The notes: a model not told the origin generated them from the sequence alone. A DNA stretch of 64,000 nucleotides from Paenibacillus psychroresistens (GCF_009728935.1 NZ_CP034235.1:6585501-6649500); one strand, 5' to 3'. Counted from the stretch's first letter, positions 1-9,555 are shown. Made by a program: numbers and translations.

Positions 1-750
1 GATCAGAACACGATTAGCCTCTTGGATTTGCAAGGATCCATTCTTATTCGTAATACTTCCGCCATCAAGCTCAACTCTAGCTACTGCTCCAAAATCCATA
101 CCATTATCATTCTTCACAGCGTAATAGAGATAATTATCTTCGCCATATGATTGCTTACTCTCTGACAATGATCTCTCCAAAGCCGTTTTAAATTGTTCTG
201 GCTCACCATTGCCATGCACATCAAATTTCAGGATACAAGAAATATGATCCGGCTCTGAACAACTCAGCTCATATATGATGACATCATCTGATCTTGAAAC
301 GAACAAAACCCGTTCATATCTAATCCTTCCTTCCAACCAGGAAACGGAAACCTCCCCTGTTTCCATATCCAACGTCCGGCTGTAATCCTCAAAGCCTTTA
401 CTCTGATCCATGATAATATGCAAATCGCCTAGAGGCAGCGGCAGCGCATGTTCAGCGTTATAGCCAGCATCTTTCAAGGATTGTGCAATAACATGATCTG
501 CGACTTCAGCTTTCCCTTGAGCTAACAGCTCACGTGTAGATCTTAGTTTGTCGCTTACGTCAGGCAGCTCAGCTGTAATGCCTTGAGTCCATAAATCCGC
601 ATGATTCAGCAATACCGTTTCTTTATACACACCTCCATATACCGAAGCACCTACTACTCCATTGCCTACAGGTATGGCTTCTTTCCATTTAGCTCCCCAA
701 AAGGATGAAGGATACATATTTTTCGATAAATTTCTGTGATTAAAACTCAT
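1..750 (-). CDS. GH95-like alpha-L-fucosidase, N-terminal part (cut by window edge)
   Basis: The frame starts at ATG 750-748 and stays open for 250 codons to the window edge, so only the N-terminal part is seen. Near residues 17-45 it reads FWGAKWKEAIPVGNGVVGAS followed by GGVYKETVLLNHADLWTQG. This is the typical opening of glycoside hydrolase family 95 (retained pattern: W.EA.P.GNG..GA, then LN.D.LW). Members of the family are inverting alpha-L-fucosidases or related galactosidases; the catalytic domain lies outside the window. There is no signal peptide, so a cytoplasmic enzyme acting on imported oligosaccharide is likely. It lies downstream of a lipoprotein-permease operon on the same strand, with 244 bases and a hairpin between. 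The family call is fairly sure; the substrate is not. Confidence 0.8.
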   Translation of the reverse strand, partial: MSFNHRNLSKNMYPSSFWGAKWKEAIPVGNGVVGASVYGGVYKETVLLNHADLWTQGITAELPDVSDKLRSTRELLAQGKAEVADHVIAQSLKDAGYNAEHALPLPLGDLHIIMDQSKGFEDYSRTLDMETGEVSVSWLEGRIRYERVLFVSRSDDVIIYELSCSEPDHISCILKFDVHGNGEPEQFKTALERSLSESKQSYGEDNYLYYAVKNDNGMDFGAVARVELDGGSITNKNGSLQIQEANRVLI

Positions 751-935
751 AGTTCCTCCGTTCGTTTAGCCCATGTTTTCATATCATGTAAATCATTTTC
801 TGCATTTATAATATATCATGTACGATTATTAATAAAATTTAACAAACTTATGTAAAACTGATTCTTTGATGTTAATGCGAGACATATGTAATTTAACATT
901 AAACCTATATTGTTCTTGAAAATTCCTAATAACAA

Positions 936-975
936 TGAAAGCTGATCTTCAATCCATGAAGATGATTGAAGATCA
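936..975 (-). terminator. Hairpin after the binding-protein gene
   Basis: A 12-base perfect inverted repeat (943-954 with 964-975) lies just past the stop of the lipoprotein gene. On the minus strand it is followed by a loose T-rich run. It may be a weak terminator or an mRNA-stabilising hairpin before the fucosidase gene. Confidence 0.5.
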
Positions 976-994
976 ACTCATTTAGTAACTCAGC

Positions 995-2566
995 TTATTT
1001 CGTAGCCTTCCAAGCATCGATTTGTGCCTGCATTTCAGCAATAACCTTGTCGGATCCAGCTGTTTTCAGTTTTGCAACGAATTCCGTATATTTAGCTTCG
1101 CTAGCAACACCTAGTTCAATCGCTCTGTAGTACTCATCGTATACTGCACTAGTTTTAGCAATTTCAGCTTTAACTGGAGTACCATCGAATGTAAACCCTA
1201 ATAATTTGGAAGGAACTGCATCAGCGTTAACTTTCTTAGTATCTTCCCAAACTGTTTTTGGCATTCCTTTGTCTACAAATGCAAGGTAATTCGTAGCGAA
1301 CATCCAAGGCACGTTTGGAGCATATGCTTTGCTGTTATCTCCAGGAACCATGAAACCGTCTGCATCAATTTTAAAGTGGTTGTCTTTAATTCCGAAGTTT
1401 AGAAGGTTATAAAGATCAGCATCCGTGTTCAATAGCTCAAGCAGCATCATAGCTCTTTCTGGATTTTTCGAATTTCTATTGATTGCATGCATCGTAGCAA
1501 TAATTCCGCCTGTAGTAAGGTGGGCTTGCCCCGCTGGGATATCAACTGTAGGATATCCGGCTTGTGCCGCCATAACAACTTCAACACCTGGTTTATAAGC
1601 ACCACCAATAATTACGCCTGCTTTACCAGCTTTTAAATCGTCTTGGCTGTTATCAAGTTTCTTGGCAATACGCTCACTTGCGTTCAAGTATCCTTTTTTA
1701 TTCCAATCTCTCATTAAAGCAGCAAATTTCATAACTTCAGCAGATTCATATTGATTAACTACTTTAAGAGTATCATCCGTATAAACGACTGCCCCTGGAA
1801 CATTCATCCCTGCAATAGTTTCAAAATTAAATCCATCTCCAAATTGGCTAAGAGCTGTAATAAACGGTTTCTTTGGATCGTCTTTCGTTACGGCTTGAAT
1901 AAACGGCTCAAGCGCAGATAAGTTATCAACAGAAAGTTTTCCGCTAATTGCACTTGTATCAAGCTGGTATTTATCCACCAATGATTTAGGAATAACGACG
2001 TCAGGCGTTCTTGCAGAGATTTGTTGATTCACAAATCCGTAAATTTTTCCTTTTACTTTAGTAGCTGTCCAGAACGCTTCTGGAACGGAAGCGAATGACT
2101 TCGGAGCATATTTAACAAGTAAGTCATCCAAAGGTAAGAAAGCGCCTTTAGCAACATTTGAGGTGTAATTGTTGATCCAGTTTGAAGTAAATGCCAAATC
2201 GTAAGCTTCACCTGAGGCGATTACAACTTGCATTTTTTGCTCATATTCTCCAAAACCAACTGGCTTGAAATCAACTGTAGTATTGATTTTTTCTTTTAAG
2301 ACTTTGTTGACTTCTTCAAATACTTTATCTTGCTCTGGTTGTGGGAAATTCCCTGGGAAGTACCATGTCAATTTAACTTCAGGTAAAGCTGCTGGTGCTG
2401 CTGATTCAGCTGGTGCTGCCGTCGCTGCTGCAGTTGCTGCTACTGATGCAGCAGGTGTTTCTGTAGTAGCTTCTTTTTTGGAACATGCGGAAAGCAGCAT
2501 GCTTAGAACCAATACCATAATTGTTGCAACGATCCCCACTTTTGAAAACTTTGATCCTTTTAACAT
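995..2566 (-). CDS. Sugar ABC transporter substrate-binding lipoprotein (LipO/YtcQ type)
   Basis: This 523-residue protein is an extracellular solute-binding lipoprotein. Residues 1-28 form a lipoprotein signal ending in the lipobox LLSAC, followed by an Ala/Pro/Thr-rich tether to about residue 60. The remainder has the layout of the large family-1 binding proteins (LipO/YtcQ) that work with LplB/LplC-type permeases. AGGAGG stands before the ATG. It is the third gene of an operon after two permease genes, 63 bases downstream of the second. It probably delivers an oligosaccharide to those permeases. No ATPase gene is nearby, so a shared MsmX-like ATPase elsewhere is likely. The ligand cannot be told from sequence; the GH95 gene next door hints at a fucosylated glycan. 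Confidence 0.9.
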   Translation of the reverse strand: MLKGSKFSKVGIVATIMVLVLSMLLSACSKKEATTETPAASVAATAAATAAPAESAAPAALPEVKLTWYFPGNFPQPEQDKVFEEVNKVLKEKINTTVDFKPVGFGEYEQKMQVVIASGEAYDLAFTSNWINNYTSNVAKGAFLPLDDLLVKYAPKSFASVPEAFWTATKVKGKIYGFVNQQISARTPDVVIPKSLVDKYQLDTSAISGKLSVDNLSALEPFIQAVTKDDPKKPFITALSQFGDGFNFETIAGMNVPGAVVYTDDTLKVVNQYESAEVMKFAALMRDWNKKGYLNASERIAKKLDNSQDDLKAGKAGVIIGGAYKPGVEVVMAAQAGYPTVDIPAGQAHLTTGGIIATMHAINRNSKNPERAMMLLELLNTDADLYNLLNFGIKDNHFKIDADGFMVPGDNSKAYAPNVPWMFATNYLAFVDKGMPKTVWEDTKKVNADAVPSKLLGFTFDGTPVKAEIAKTSAVYDEYYRAIELGVASEAKYTEFVAKLKTAGSDKVIAEMQAQIDAWKATK

Positions 2567-2629
2567 AGTTGAATCCTCCTCTATAGTGTTTTGATCTATT
2601 CTTACAATGGAGTTGACTCCATTAATAAG

Positions 2630-3511
2630 CTACCCTTTAACTGCGCCAACTGTTAAACCGCGAACGAAATGCTTCTGGAAGAATGGAAACACTAGCAGCA
2701 TAGGCCCAGCTGCAAGGATTGCCATTGCCATACGCGCTGATTCTGAAGGAAGCACTGCATTCACCATTCCTGGCGGCAGTTGATTCGACGAGCTAGTTAG
2801 AAACTGAATATTGTTCATCATCCTATATAACATAAATTGCAAGGGTACTAAGCTTTCCTTCTCTATATAAAGCAGGCTCAGCCACCAATCATTCCAATAC
2901 GTCAGAAGTGTAAATAATCCGACAGTGGCAAGTCCTGGTTTGGCAAGCGGAATAACAATTTGAAAAAACGTTCTAAATTCACTGGCACCATCTATCATGC
3001 AGGATTCGATGATACTGTGCGGAATCTTCTGCATAAAAGAGCGCAGGATTAGAATAAACCACGGAGCTGCCAAATAGGGCAGGATCAGCACCCAAATCGT
3101 ATTTTTCAAATGCAGGTAATTGCTGATTAAGATATAAGTTGGAACCAACCCACCATTGAACAACATTGTAAAAAACACGTAGAAGCTAAGCTTGTTTTTC
3201 CATTTATAGTCTTCACGTGCCAAGGGATAAGCAATTCCTGCCATAATCAGCACTGAAATGAAGGTTCCAAAGACACTTATAAAAAGCGAAACTTTAAATG
3301 CATTTAATATTTGCAGGGGTTTATATAAAATATAAGCATAGGCATTAAGATCAAATGATTGCGGAAGCAGCTTATATCCATTCTTCATAATCTCCGTTTC
3401 ATTCGAGAATGAAATCGAGATTATAGCTATAAGTGGGATTATACAAGAGAGACTAAATAAGATGAACAATGTATTAATTAGTGTCTGAGGCAATATCTTC
3501 TTAAGCAACAT
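2630..3511 (-). CDS. Sugar ABC transporter permease, LplC/YtcP type
   Basis: A 293-residue inner membrane permease with about six hydrophobic helices. It contains the EAA loop that docks the ATPase (ESCMIDGASEFRTFF, followed by IPLAKPG, near residues 170-195). It ends in HFVRGLTVGAVKG, the usual C-terminus of LplC/YtcP-type permeases. TAAGGAGG precedes the ATG. It lies 57 bases after the LplB-type partner gene and 63 bases before the binding-protein gene, so the three form one importer operon. Confidence 0.92.
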   Translation of the reverse strand: MLLKKILPQTLINTLFILFSLSCIIPLIAIISISFSNETEIMKNGYKLLPQSFDLNAYAYILYKPLQILNAFKVSLFISVFGTFISVLIMAGIAYPLAREDYKWKNKLSFYVFFTMLFNGGLVPTYILISNYLHLKNTIWVLILPYLAAPWFILILRSFMQKIPHSIIESCMIDGASEFRTFFQIVIPLAKPGLATVGLFTLLTYWNDWWLSLLYIEKESLVPLQFMLYRMMNNIQFLTSSSNQLPPGMVNAVLPSESARMAMAILAAGPMLLVFPFFQKHFVRGLTVGAVKG

Positions 3512-3568
3512 TTTCCCACCTCCTTAGTGATATCAATAGAAAACTTCGTTCATACGATCAAGCTCTAT

Positions 3569-4492
3569 TTAGAACATTTTGTTTTCATCATTTACTTTCC
3601 TCACGACATAGTTGCTAAGCATAACTACAATAAAGCCCATTGTAGATTGGAATAAACCAACCGCAGATGACATCCCCAGATCTCCTGAAACTCTTAGCAT
3701 CCGATAAACATAGGTATCAATAACCTGCGTGACAGGGTACAGCTGGCCAATTTCCCGTGGAACGAAGAAGAATAAACCAAAATCCGAGTAGAATATTTTA
3801 CCAATAGATAGTAAGGATAGGATCATAATTAAAGGCATTAACAGTGGAATCGTAATGTTGCGGACCATTTGGAATTTAGTAGCCCCATCAATCGCAGCAG
3901 CTTCAAAGTATTCCTGTGAAATACCCAAGATACCTGCATAGAAGATAATACTGACGTAGCCCAGACCCTTCCATATATTAATTAAAGTTAACAAGAAAGG
4001 CCATATCCAGGTTGTCGTATAAAATTCGGTTGTGATACCCATTTTTGCCATCGCCATAGATATGATTCCATAAGGCCCGATGAAGGCAAATACCATATAC
4101 GCTACAATGATCCACGAGAAGAAATAAGGAAAGAAAAAGATCGTTTGATAAATTTTTACTAGTTTAGTACTGAGAACTTCATTTAGAAGAATAGCGAATA
4201 CGACAGAAAGGAATGTTCCAACTACGATGAATATGATATTATAGGAAAGCGTGTTTCTTACTACCAGCCAAGCATCGCTTGAAGTGAAGAAGAATTTAAA
4301 GTTCTCGAAGCCTACCCATGGGCTGTGAAATAAGCCAAGTTCATAGTTAATGCTCTTAAACGCAATGAATGCGCCTGCCATTGGGATATACGAGAATATA
4401 AATATTAGAAGAATGGCTGGAAGCGCTAACATACTCAATTGTATATTTTTTCTATAATTTTGATAAAACATGAATCCTTTCTTTTTGTTCAC
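3569..4492 (-). CDS. Sugar ABC transporter permease, LplB/YteP type
   Basis: A 307-residue permease that begins the importer operon. The start is GTG, chosen because AGGGG stands 9 bases upstream. Six hydrophobic segments are visible, with an EAA loop (EAAAIDGATKFQMVRN, then ITIPLLMP) near residues 200-225. This is the LplB/YteP half of the transporter that pairs with the LplC half downstream. The 251-base gap to the divergent AraC gene should hold both promoters; no clear regulator site was recognised there. Confidence 0.92.
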   Translation of the reverse strand: MNKKKGFMFYQNYRKNIQLSMLALPAILLIFIFSYIPMAGAFIAFKSINYELGLFHSPWVGFENFKFFFTSSDAWLVVRNTLSYNIIFIVVGTFLSVVFAILLNEVLSTKLVKIYQTIFFFPYFFSWIIVAYMVFAFIGPYGIISMAMAKMGITTEFYTTTWIWPFLLTLINIWKGLGYVSIIFYAGILGISQEYFEAAAIDGATKFQMVRNITIPLLMPLIMILSLLSIGKIFYSDFGLFFFVPREIGQLYPVTQVIDTYVYRMLRVSGDLGMSSAVGLFQSTMGFIVVMLSNYVVRKVNDENKMF

Positions 4493-4743
4493 TGTGCTTC
4501 ACCCCTCTAACCCATTTTCTTCATTTTTGTTTTTCCATCAATCGTTGTTTCATGTCCCAAACTATAACCTCCTTTTGGCAAACAAACAATTTCTAAATCG
4601 ATAAATTAGTTCTTTTTCGAGCAAATTTGGAGTTCTCAAAGCATGTTTTTGTACTGTAATTCGCGTTTTTTGCTTTTATTTCATTCGTTTTGAATTCTTT
4701 TTATTACATAGAGTAATATTTTCAATTAGGAGGAGCTGCAAAC

Positions 4744-7020
4744 ATGCTTAAAAATTTCATCTTGAAAAACCCATTCCAGCTGTTTTTATCGATATTAATG
4801 CCCTTCTTATTGAGCTCTGTATTAGTGATTTTTGTGCAATCTTCCTTTTTAACTAAAAACTTCGAGAAATTCGCACTTTCTATGGTCTACAATCAGCAAA
4901 AAACAGACCTGCAGAACACAAGCCGCAACGTTAGCGTTATGGAGCGAACTGCCAATTCACTTGCAACCACTGCATTCTTCGACAATACCATAACAGATCT
5001 CTTATATTCAGATGTTGATTCAGATAAATACACCACTTACAAGGACAAATTACTTTCTTATAAAAACATTTATCCTTTCCTGCAATCTATATATATCTAT
5101 AATGGTCATAATATTTACGCATATCCTGGTTTACGCTTTGTTTATGATCGTTCCAACTTCATGGATAGTGGGATATTCACTACTCTAGATGACATTTACC
5201 ACATTAAATCGCATAGTATGGTGCTTAGAAAGATCCCAAATGCGATAAGTGAGTTAGAAGATGCAGAAGCTAAGCAATTCATTTATGTCTATTCCTATCT
5301 TTTCTTCGACTCTCAAGTTCAAAGTGGAAAAGTGAGTGAAGCGATTATTCTCAATATATCCGAAGAATCGCTTAGAGAAAGCATCAGCACATCTGGACAA
5401 AGCGGCCATAATCGGACATTTATTGTAGACCATGACGGCCAACTGCTATCAGATGACTCTTTGCATCCGATTTCAACAAACATAAGCAACACAAATTACA
5501 TCCAAGCGATCAATGCCTCTAAAGAAAAAGCAGGTTATCTGCGGATGGATGTCGATGGTGTAGATTCATTTGTAACCTATACAGCTACAGATGTATTTGA
5601 TTGGAAATTAGTTAGTATTACACCGTATCCTTACATTGTTCAAGATATTAATAAAATGAAGCATAATACTTATCTTTTTGTTTTAATCTTCATTCTATGC
5701 AGCTTTATCCTGTCGTTTTATTTTTCCCGCAGGCTCTATCTCCCTATTAAATTAGTCATTCAAAATTACAACATCCTAGAATCTGAGAAAAAGAATGATT
5801 ATTATTACAAGAAACAAAACTTTTTGCGAAAAATGGTTAATACGGAAGGTCTGCATTCGGTTGAAGGAATCCAAAAGCAATTTAACAAATATAATATTAT
5901 GCTCGAGCCGAAGGATTCGTTTCTCATGGTTTTAATCAAACTCGATCATTTTGCCGAATTCAATGCCAACTTCAACCTTACAGATCGAGGCTTATTGAAA
6001 TATGGGCTAAATAATATCGTTTCTGAAATTTTCTCCAAGGTATATAAGCATGAGTGCATTGATATAGAAGAAGATCAAATACTTGTCTTAATCAACTATA
6101 GCTTGCCTGGCTTACCGTCAAAAAATGAACAATTGGTTGCATTAATTATAGAAATTCAAGAAAATGCCCAAAAATTCTTGAATCTTTCGATTTCGTTCAC
6201 ATCTAGTGAAGCCTTTGAAACCTTGCACGAGCTGAACCACCAATATTTAAAAACATTAGATTTATCTTATTACAGACTGATTTTTGGCTATAAGTCACTG
6301 ATTTTCCAAGAAAATTTAAATATAAAGTTCGATGAGAACTATAAGTATCCACAGGAGCTGGATAAAAAAATGACAGATTCCCTTATCCAAGGCCAGCATA
6401 TCGAAGCCGAAAAAGCATTATCGGATATTATCCAAAATGCTTCACAGTATAGCTTTACCATTCTCAATTCCGTGCTGATTCGCTTGCTATTGTCCATCCG
6501 CTCTGCCATTGAAGTCTTAGAAGCCAATCATTCGCTAAAAGTAAATTTCAATCTAAATATTTATCTGGCTAAGCTGCAAAAAATTGAAACCTTGGAAAAA
6601 ATCCAAACCGACTTTTATAGTTTGTTTGAATCTTTATCTATTGAGTTGGAATCGAAGAAAGACAACAAATATATTAAGCTTTTAGAAGATGTGACCTCAA
6701 TCATTGATAAAGACTTTGCAAATCCGGCTTTATCGCTTGATACAATTGCAGAAAAGGTTAATCTATCTGCCTCTTATTTGGGCAAGCTATTCAAAAAACA
6801 TCGTCTAATCTCAATGACAGACTATATCAATAACGTTCGATTAGTCAATGCAGGCGAGATGATTGCCAATACGGAAGAGACCATTAATGATATTATGGAA
6901 AAATCAGGTTTTCTAAGTCGCAGTCATTTCTTCACACTCTTTAAAAAGGTTTATGGAGTAACCCCTAATCAATATAGAAGCAATGCGAAGAATAATAATA
7001 AAAATAACCCTTCACAATAA
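4744..7020 (+). CDS. Membrane-bound AraC-family regulator (YesS/YtdP-like)
   Basis: This 758-residue protein has one helix near residues 13-35 and a second near 310-330. Between them is an extracellular segment of about 270 residues, probably a Cache-like sensor. A cytoplasmic middle region follows, and then a C-terminal AraC-type double helix-turn-helix (about 655-750, including LSLDTIAEKVNLSASYLGKL and the closing YGVTPNQYRS). It is divergent from the LplB/LplC/lipoprotein operon, the usual position for its activator, so it probably senses a sugar or the loaded binding protein and switches that operon on. TTAGGAGGAG precedes the ATG. Its stop is only 8 bases from the stop of the convergent minus-strand gene. 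Confidence 0.9.
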   Translation: MLKNFILKNPFQLFLSILMPFLLSSVLVIFVQSSFLTKNFEKFALSMVYNQQKTDLQNTSRNVSVMERTANSLATTAFFDNTITDLLYSDVDSDKYTTYKDKLLSYKNIYPFLQSIYIYNGHNIYAYPGLRFVYDRSNFMDSGIFTTLDDIYHIKSHSMVLRKIPNAISELEDAEAKQFIYVYSYLFFDSQVQSGKVSEAIILNISEESLRESISTSGQSGHNRTFIVDHDGQLLSDDSLHPISTNISNTNYIQAINASKEKAGYLRMDVDGVDSFVTYTATDVFDWKLVSITPYPYIVQDINKMKHNTYLFVLIFILCSFILSFYFSRRLYLPIKLVIQNYNILESEKKNDYYYKKQNFLRKMVNTEGLHSVEGIQKQFNKYNIMLEPKDSFLMVLIKLDHFAEFNANFNLTDRGLLKYGLNNIVSEIFSKVYKHECIDIEEDQILVLINYSLPGLPSKNEQLVALIIEIQENAQKFLNLSISFTSSEAFETLHELNHQYLKTLDLSYYRLIFGYKSLIFQENLNIKFDENYKYPQELDKKMTDSLIQGQHIEAEKALSDIIQNASQYSFTILNSVLIRLLLSIRSAIEVLEANHSLKVNFNLNIYLAKLQKIETLEKIQTDFYSLFESLSIELESKKDNKYIKLLEDVTSIIDKDFANPALSLDTIAEKVNLSASYLGKLFKKHRLISMTDYINNVRLVNAGEMIANTEETINDIMEKSGFLSRSHFFTLFKKVYGVTPNQYRSNAKNNNKNNPSQ

Positions 7021-7028
7021 GGGCTAGA

Positions 7029-7322
7029 TCACTTTTTAGACTTTTTCTTTGATTTGGATACTTTCTTATTAAGGAATTCAACCGCCGATTCCACTATACG
7101 TTTAACTGGAATCTTTACTAGGATGGAAGCAAGTATTTCAGCTGAGGATTCACCCTCTTTGATTATAGGATTCTGCTCCATTTTTTCCCGATTTTGAAAT
7201 TTTTCTTGTTCTGCATGGATAAACTGTTTCCAATCCTGATCTGTCTCCGTTTCTGTTGCTGATGGATCTGCTTCCGTAGCTTCCTTCGGAATCTCATCTG
7301 ATTCATTTTTAGGATTATCCAT
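7029..7322 (-). CDS. Small acidic protein with lysine-rich tail, unknown function
   Basis: I do not recognise this 97-residue protein. The start at 7322 is chosen because GGGAGGG stands just upstream; an earlier ATG at 7361 has no good site. Residues 1-60 are strongly acidic. Residues about 62-85 form a predicted amphipathic helix (AEILASILVKIPVKRIVESA). The last residues are a Lys/Ser tail ending KSKKKSKK. A helix followed by a polybasic tail also ends the second TPR-like protein across the same island, so the two may bind the same partner or surface. It is the last gene of the minus-strand arm, about 200 bases beyond its hairpin terminator, so it may have its own promoter. Confidence 0.6.
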   Translation of the reverse strand: MDNPKNESDEIPKEATEADPSATETETDQDWKQFIHAEQEKFQNREKMEQNPIIKEGESSAEILASILVKIPVKRIVESAVEFLNKKVSKSKKKSKK

Positions 7323-7463
7323 ATTTAACCCTCCCAGTTCATGTCTCACTACTTTCTCCATATTCTTATGTACTGATTTGTACCTTGGGAATGGACAGTA
7401 GTGGAATTACTCCGAACTATATGCATGTACCCATAATATCGAGGACACTCACCTAATTAACAG

Positions 7464-7511
7464 AAAAAACTAAACGACCGCTCCCCTAGCGAATTCCAGG
7501 GGAGCAGTCTC
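7464..7511 (-). terminator. Rho-independent terminator of the aryl cluster
   Basis: The stem pairs GACTGCTCCCCT with AGGGGAGCGGTC, with a short loop around GAATTC, followed on the minus strand by GTTTAGTTTTTT. It closes the minus-strand operon that ends at 7529. Confidence 0.8.
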
Positions 7512-7528
7512 AGCATACAAGCCTTATA

Positions 7529-7831
7529 TTAATCTCCTTGCTCTTCTGCTTGCTCTTTTGCTTGTTCTTCTGCTTGCTCTTCTGCTTGCTCTTCTGCTAG
7601 CTCTTCTGCTTGTTCATCTGCTTGTTCATCTGCTTGCTCTTCTGCTTGCTCTTTTGCTTTCTTTTCCTCTTTCAGTGTTTGTTTCTCAAGGCGCTCCTGC
7701 TCTTTTACTTTTTCTTCTTCCGCTTTCTTTAATTGCTTCATTGCTTTCTTCTCTGCTTTTACTTTTTCTTTTTCCACCATCTTTAATATCTTATTTGCTA
7801 GCTTCTGCTTTTTTGTCGTTTCGTCACTCAT
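7529..7831 (-). CDS. Small charged coiled-coil protein with AEEQ repeats
   Basis: A 100-residue protein of unknown function. Residues 1-58 are rich in Lys and Glu with heptad-like spacing (a helical or coiled-coil rod). Residues about 59-98 are ten four-residue units of the form A-[E/D/K]-E-Q, with one AEEL-type variant, encoded by a 12-base tandem repeat. The ATG overlaps the end of the chorismate-lyase-like gene by 8 bases, so translation is probably coupled. No membrane or secretion signal is seen. The repeat tract should vary in length between strains. A scaffold or linker role is only a guess. Confidence 0.6.
   Translation of the reverse strand: MSDETTKKQKLANKILKMVEKEKVKAEKKAMKQLKKAEEEKVKEQERLEKQTLKEEKKAKEQAEEQADEQADEQAEELAEEQAEEQAEEQAKEQAEEQGD
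7538..7657 (-). repeat. Ten 12-base tandem repeats coding A-x-E-Q
   Basis: Ten contiguous units of a 12-base sequence (plus-strand TTGCTCTTCTGC and variants) lie inside the small coiled-coil gene. The unit length is a multiple of three, so gain or loss of units would keep the frame. Confidence 0.85.
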
Positions 7832-8444
7832 GATTCATCCCTCCAATTTTATTTTTGATAATTTGTTTCAAACGGCGTCTGACGACATCCGGATTAAAAT
7901 ATTCAAGCATCTGAATCCCTGGTAAAAGTCCGAAATAAATCGAGTATCTCTTGTAAGGAACTTTATGGCACAGCTCTGGAAAACGCAGCTTGATCGGCTT
8001 TTGGAATAAATCGACAGCTTCTTCCTCACTTTTATATCCGGAGTCGACCAGCTTTCTGAATGATTGCAAACCAATAGAGCTAATTGACTTTCCAATCCCT
8101 TCTTGTTGATGCGCAATCTTCTCAAACAAAGAAGGCGGCACATGCTTCGAAATGACAAGTGCAATATTGTGAGATACAATAAAGTGGCTCTTTTCGCTTA
8201 TTAAGATAGATTCTCTAATATAATACGGAGCGCCGGACGATTCACCCAGAAGATCGGCATATTCTTCATTGATTTGCTCTTGTCGAATCACAGTAACGAG
8301 TACTTTTTCATTCAACAATGTTTCCAGAATATCCGTCGTACGTCCGTCCGTCACCAAAAGAATATCGAATATCAACCCGTGTAAAAATTCCAAAGCCTCA
8401 TCTTCATACTGCGAGTCCTTGCTAATAGAATTTATATCTGTCAT
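7824..8444 (-). CDS. Chorismate pyruvate-lyase-like protein (UbiC/DUF98 family)
   Basis: A 206-residue cytoplasmic protein. The start at 8444 is chosen because GGAGGAG lies 6 bases upstream. The pattern ILLVTDGRTTDILETLL near residues 27-45, followed by V..IRQEQI and the central YYIRESILI, resembles the chorismate-lyase fold of UbiC and DUF98 proteins, which turn chorismate into 4-hydroxybenzoate and pyruvate. The catalytic residues cannot be confirmed by eye, so the reaction is an inference. The neighbour supports it: a DAHP synthase/chorismate mutase gene ends 50 bases upstream and would feed chorismate. The product would be a natural substrate for the two adenylate-forming enzymes further up the operon. 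Confidence 0.65.
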   Translation of the reverse strand: MTDINSISKDSQYEDEALEFLHGLIFDILLVTDGRTTDILETLLNEKVLVTVIRQEQINEEYADLLGESSGAPYYIRESILISEKSHFIVSHNIALVISKHVPPSLFEKIAHQQEGIGKSISSIGLQSFRKLVDSGYKSEEEAVDLFQKPIKLRFPELCHKVPYKRYSIYFGLLPGIQMLEYFNPDVVRRRLKQIIKNKIGGMNHE

Positions 8445-8494
8445 ACACTCTCCTCCATTAACCGAATGTCTTTTCGTGCCACTTCGCGACACTG

Positions 8495-9517
8495 TCAATG
8501 ATACAAGCCCGAATCGCGGAGCCCCTTCCAGAATGTGCTAAACTCATCCATATTGAGCTGCTGCTTCGCATCAGAGAGTGCAGCCTCTGGATTCGAGTGC
8601 ACTTCGACCATGATCCCGTCGGCGCCTGCAGCTAGAGCAGCTTTCGCGCAAGCAAGCAGGATATCTTTACGGCCGGTGGCATGACTAATATCCACAAGTA
8701 CCGGAAGATGAGTCTCCTGTTTCAATAGGGGAACTGCAGAAATATCTAGCGTATTTCGAGTCCATTTTTCAAAGGTACGTATCCCGCGCTCGATTAACAT
8801 AACCTGGTCATTGCCGTTGTATAGGATATATTCTGCGGCAAGAATGAACTCCTCCAGCGTTGCGGAAAGGCCGCGCTTCAGTAGTACAGGTTTCTTGGTT
8901 TGGCCGACGGCTTTCAACAGATCGAAATTCTGCATATTGCGGGCACCAATCTGAAAGATATCGATATAACGAGCTGCCATATCGATTTGGGAAGGAGTCA
9001 TGATTTCACTGATAGTCACCATGCCAATTTCATCAGCAACTTCCTTCATGATTTTCCAGCCATCTTCGCCGAGCCCTTGAAAGTCATACGGAGAAGTTCG
9101 CGGTTTGAATGCACCTCCGCGCAAGACCGTAATTCCCGCTTTCTTCAAAGCGACCGCAACCGTCAGAAGCTGATCTCTAGATTCGATTGAACAAGGACCG
9201 GCGACAGTAACGTGAGAGGAACCTCCGAATTCGGTGCCTTTGATATGGATGATCGTATCCTCATTCTTATGATGGCGACTAACGAGCAGCTTGCGGCCTG
9301 TTTCAGCAGCTTTTTTTCCTTGAGGAATTGCCAAGCTATGTTTTGCAAGCTCGATTAGTATTTGTTGGTCGCCAATTGACTCCTCTTCCGCTATGCCCTG
9401 ACTTTTCTTTTCTTCAACAATTTCATTGACCATACGTGCCCGTTCGCCCAGCAGCTGGAGCAATTGGCGGTTAACTCCATCCATTTGAGATAGTAATTGT
9501 TGCAATTTTTCGTTCAT
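8495..9517 (-). CDS. aroA: Bifunctional chorismate mutase / DAHP synthase (AroA, Bacillus type)
   Basis: A 340-residue enzyme with an N-terminal AroQ-type chorismate mutase helix bundle (about 1-85, beginning NEKLQQLLSQMDGVNRQLLQ). A class I-beta DAHP synthase barrel follows (about 95-340), with VAGPCSIES, LRGGAFKPRTSPYDFQGLG, LLKRGLSATLEE and DISHATGRKD. It joins phosphoenolpyruvate and erythrose 4-phosphate, the first step to chorismate. The ATG at 9517 has GGGAG 8 bases upstream. It sits inside a cluster with a chorismate-lyase-like protein and aryl-activating enzymes rather than with other shikimate genes, so it may be a dedicated second copy that raises flux to an aromatic product. Whether the genome has another copy cannot be seen here. 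Confidence 0.9.
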   Translation of the reverse strand: MNEKLQQLLSQMDGVNRQLLQLLGERARMVNEIVEEKKSQGIAEEESIGDQQILIELAKHSLAIPQGKKAAETGRKLLVSRHHKNEDTIIHIKGTEFGGSSHVTVAGPCSIESRDQLLTVAVALKKAGITVLRGGAFKPRTSPYDFQGLGEDGWKIMKEVADEIGMVTISEIMTPSQIDMAARYIDIFQIGARNMQNFDLLKAVGQTKKPVLLKRGLSATLEEFILAAEYILYNGNDQVMLIERGIRTFEKWTRNTLDISAVPLLKQETHLPVLVDISHATGRKDILLACAKAALAAGADGIMVEVHSNPEAALSDAKQQLNMDEFSTFWKGLRDSGLYH

Positions 9518-9555
9518 GACGAACACTCCCTTCTTATCCTGGCTAACTAATCTCC

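Noticed and set aside
7538..7657. Repeat array as a possible CRISPR
   Set aside because: Units are 12 bases with no spacers and code in frame; no cas gene is present.
7558..7833. Leucine-rich plus-strand frame resembling a membrane protein
   Set aside because: It is opposite the AEEQ repeat gene, whose start, ribosome binding site and coupling to the upstream gene are clear.
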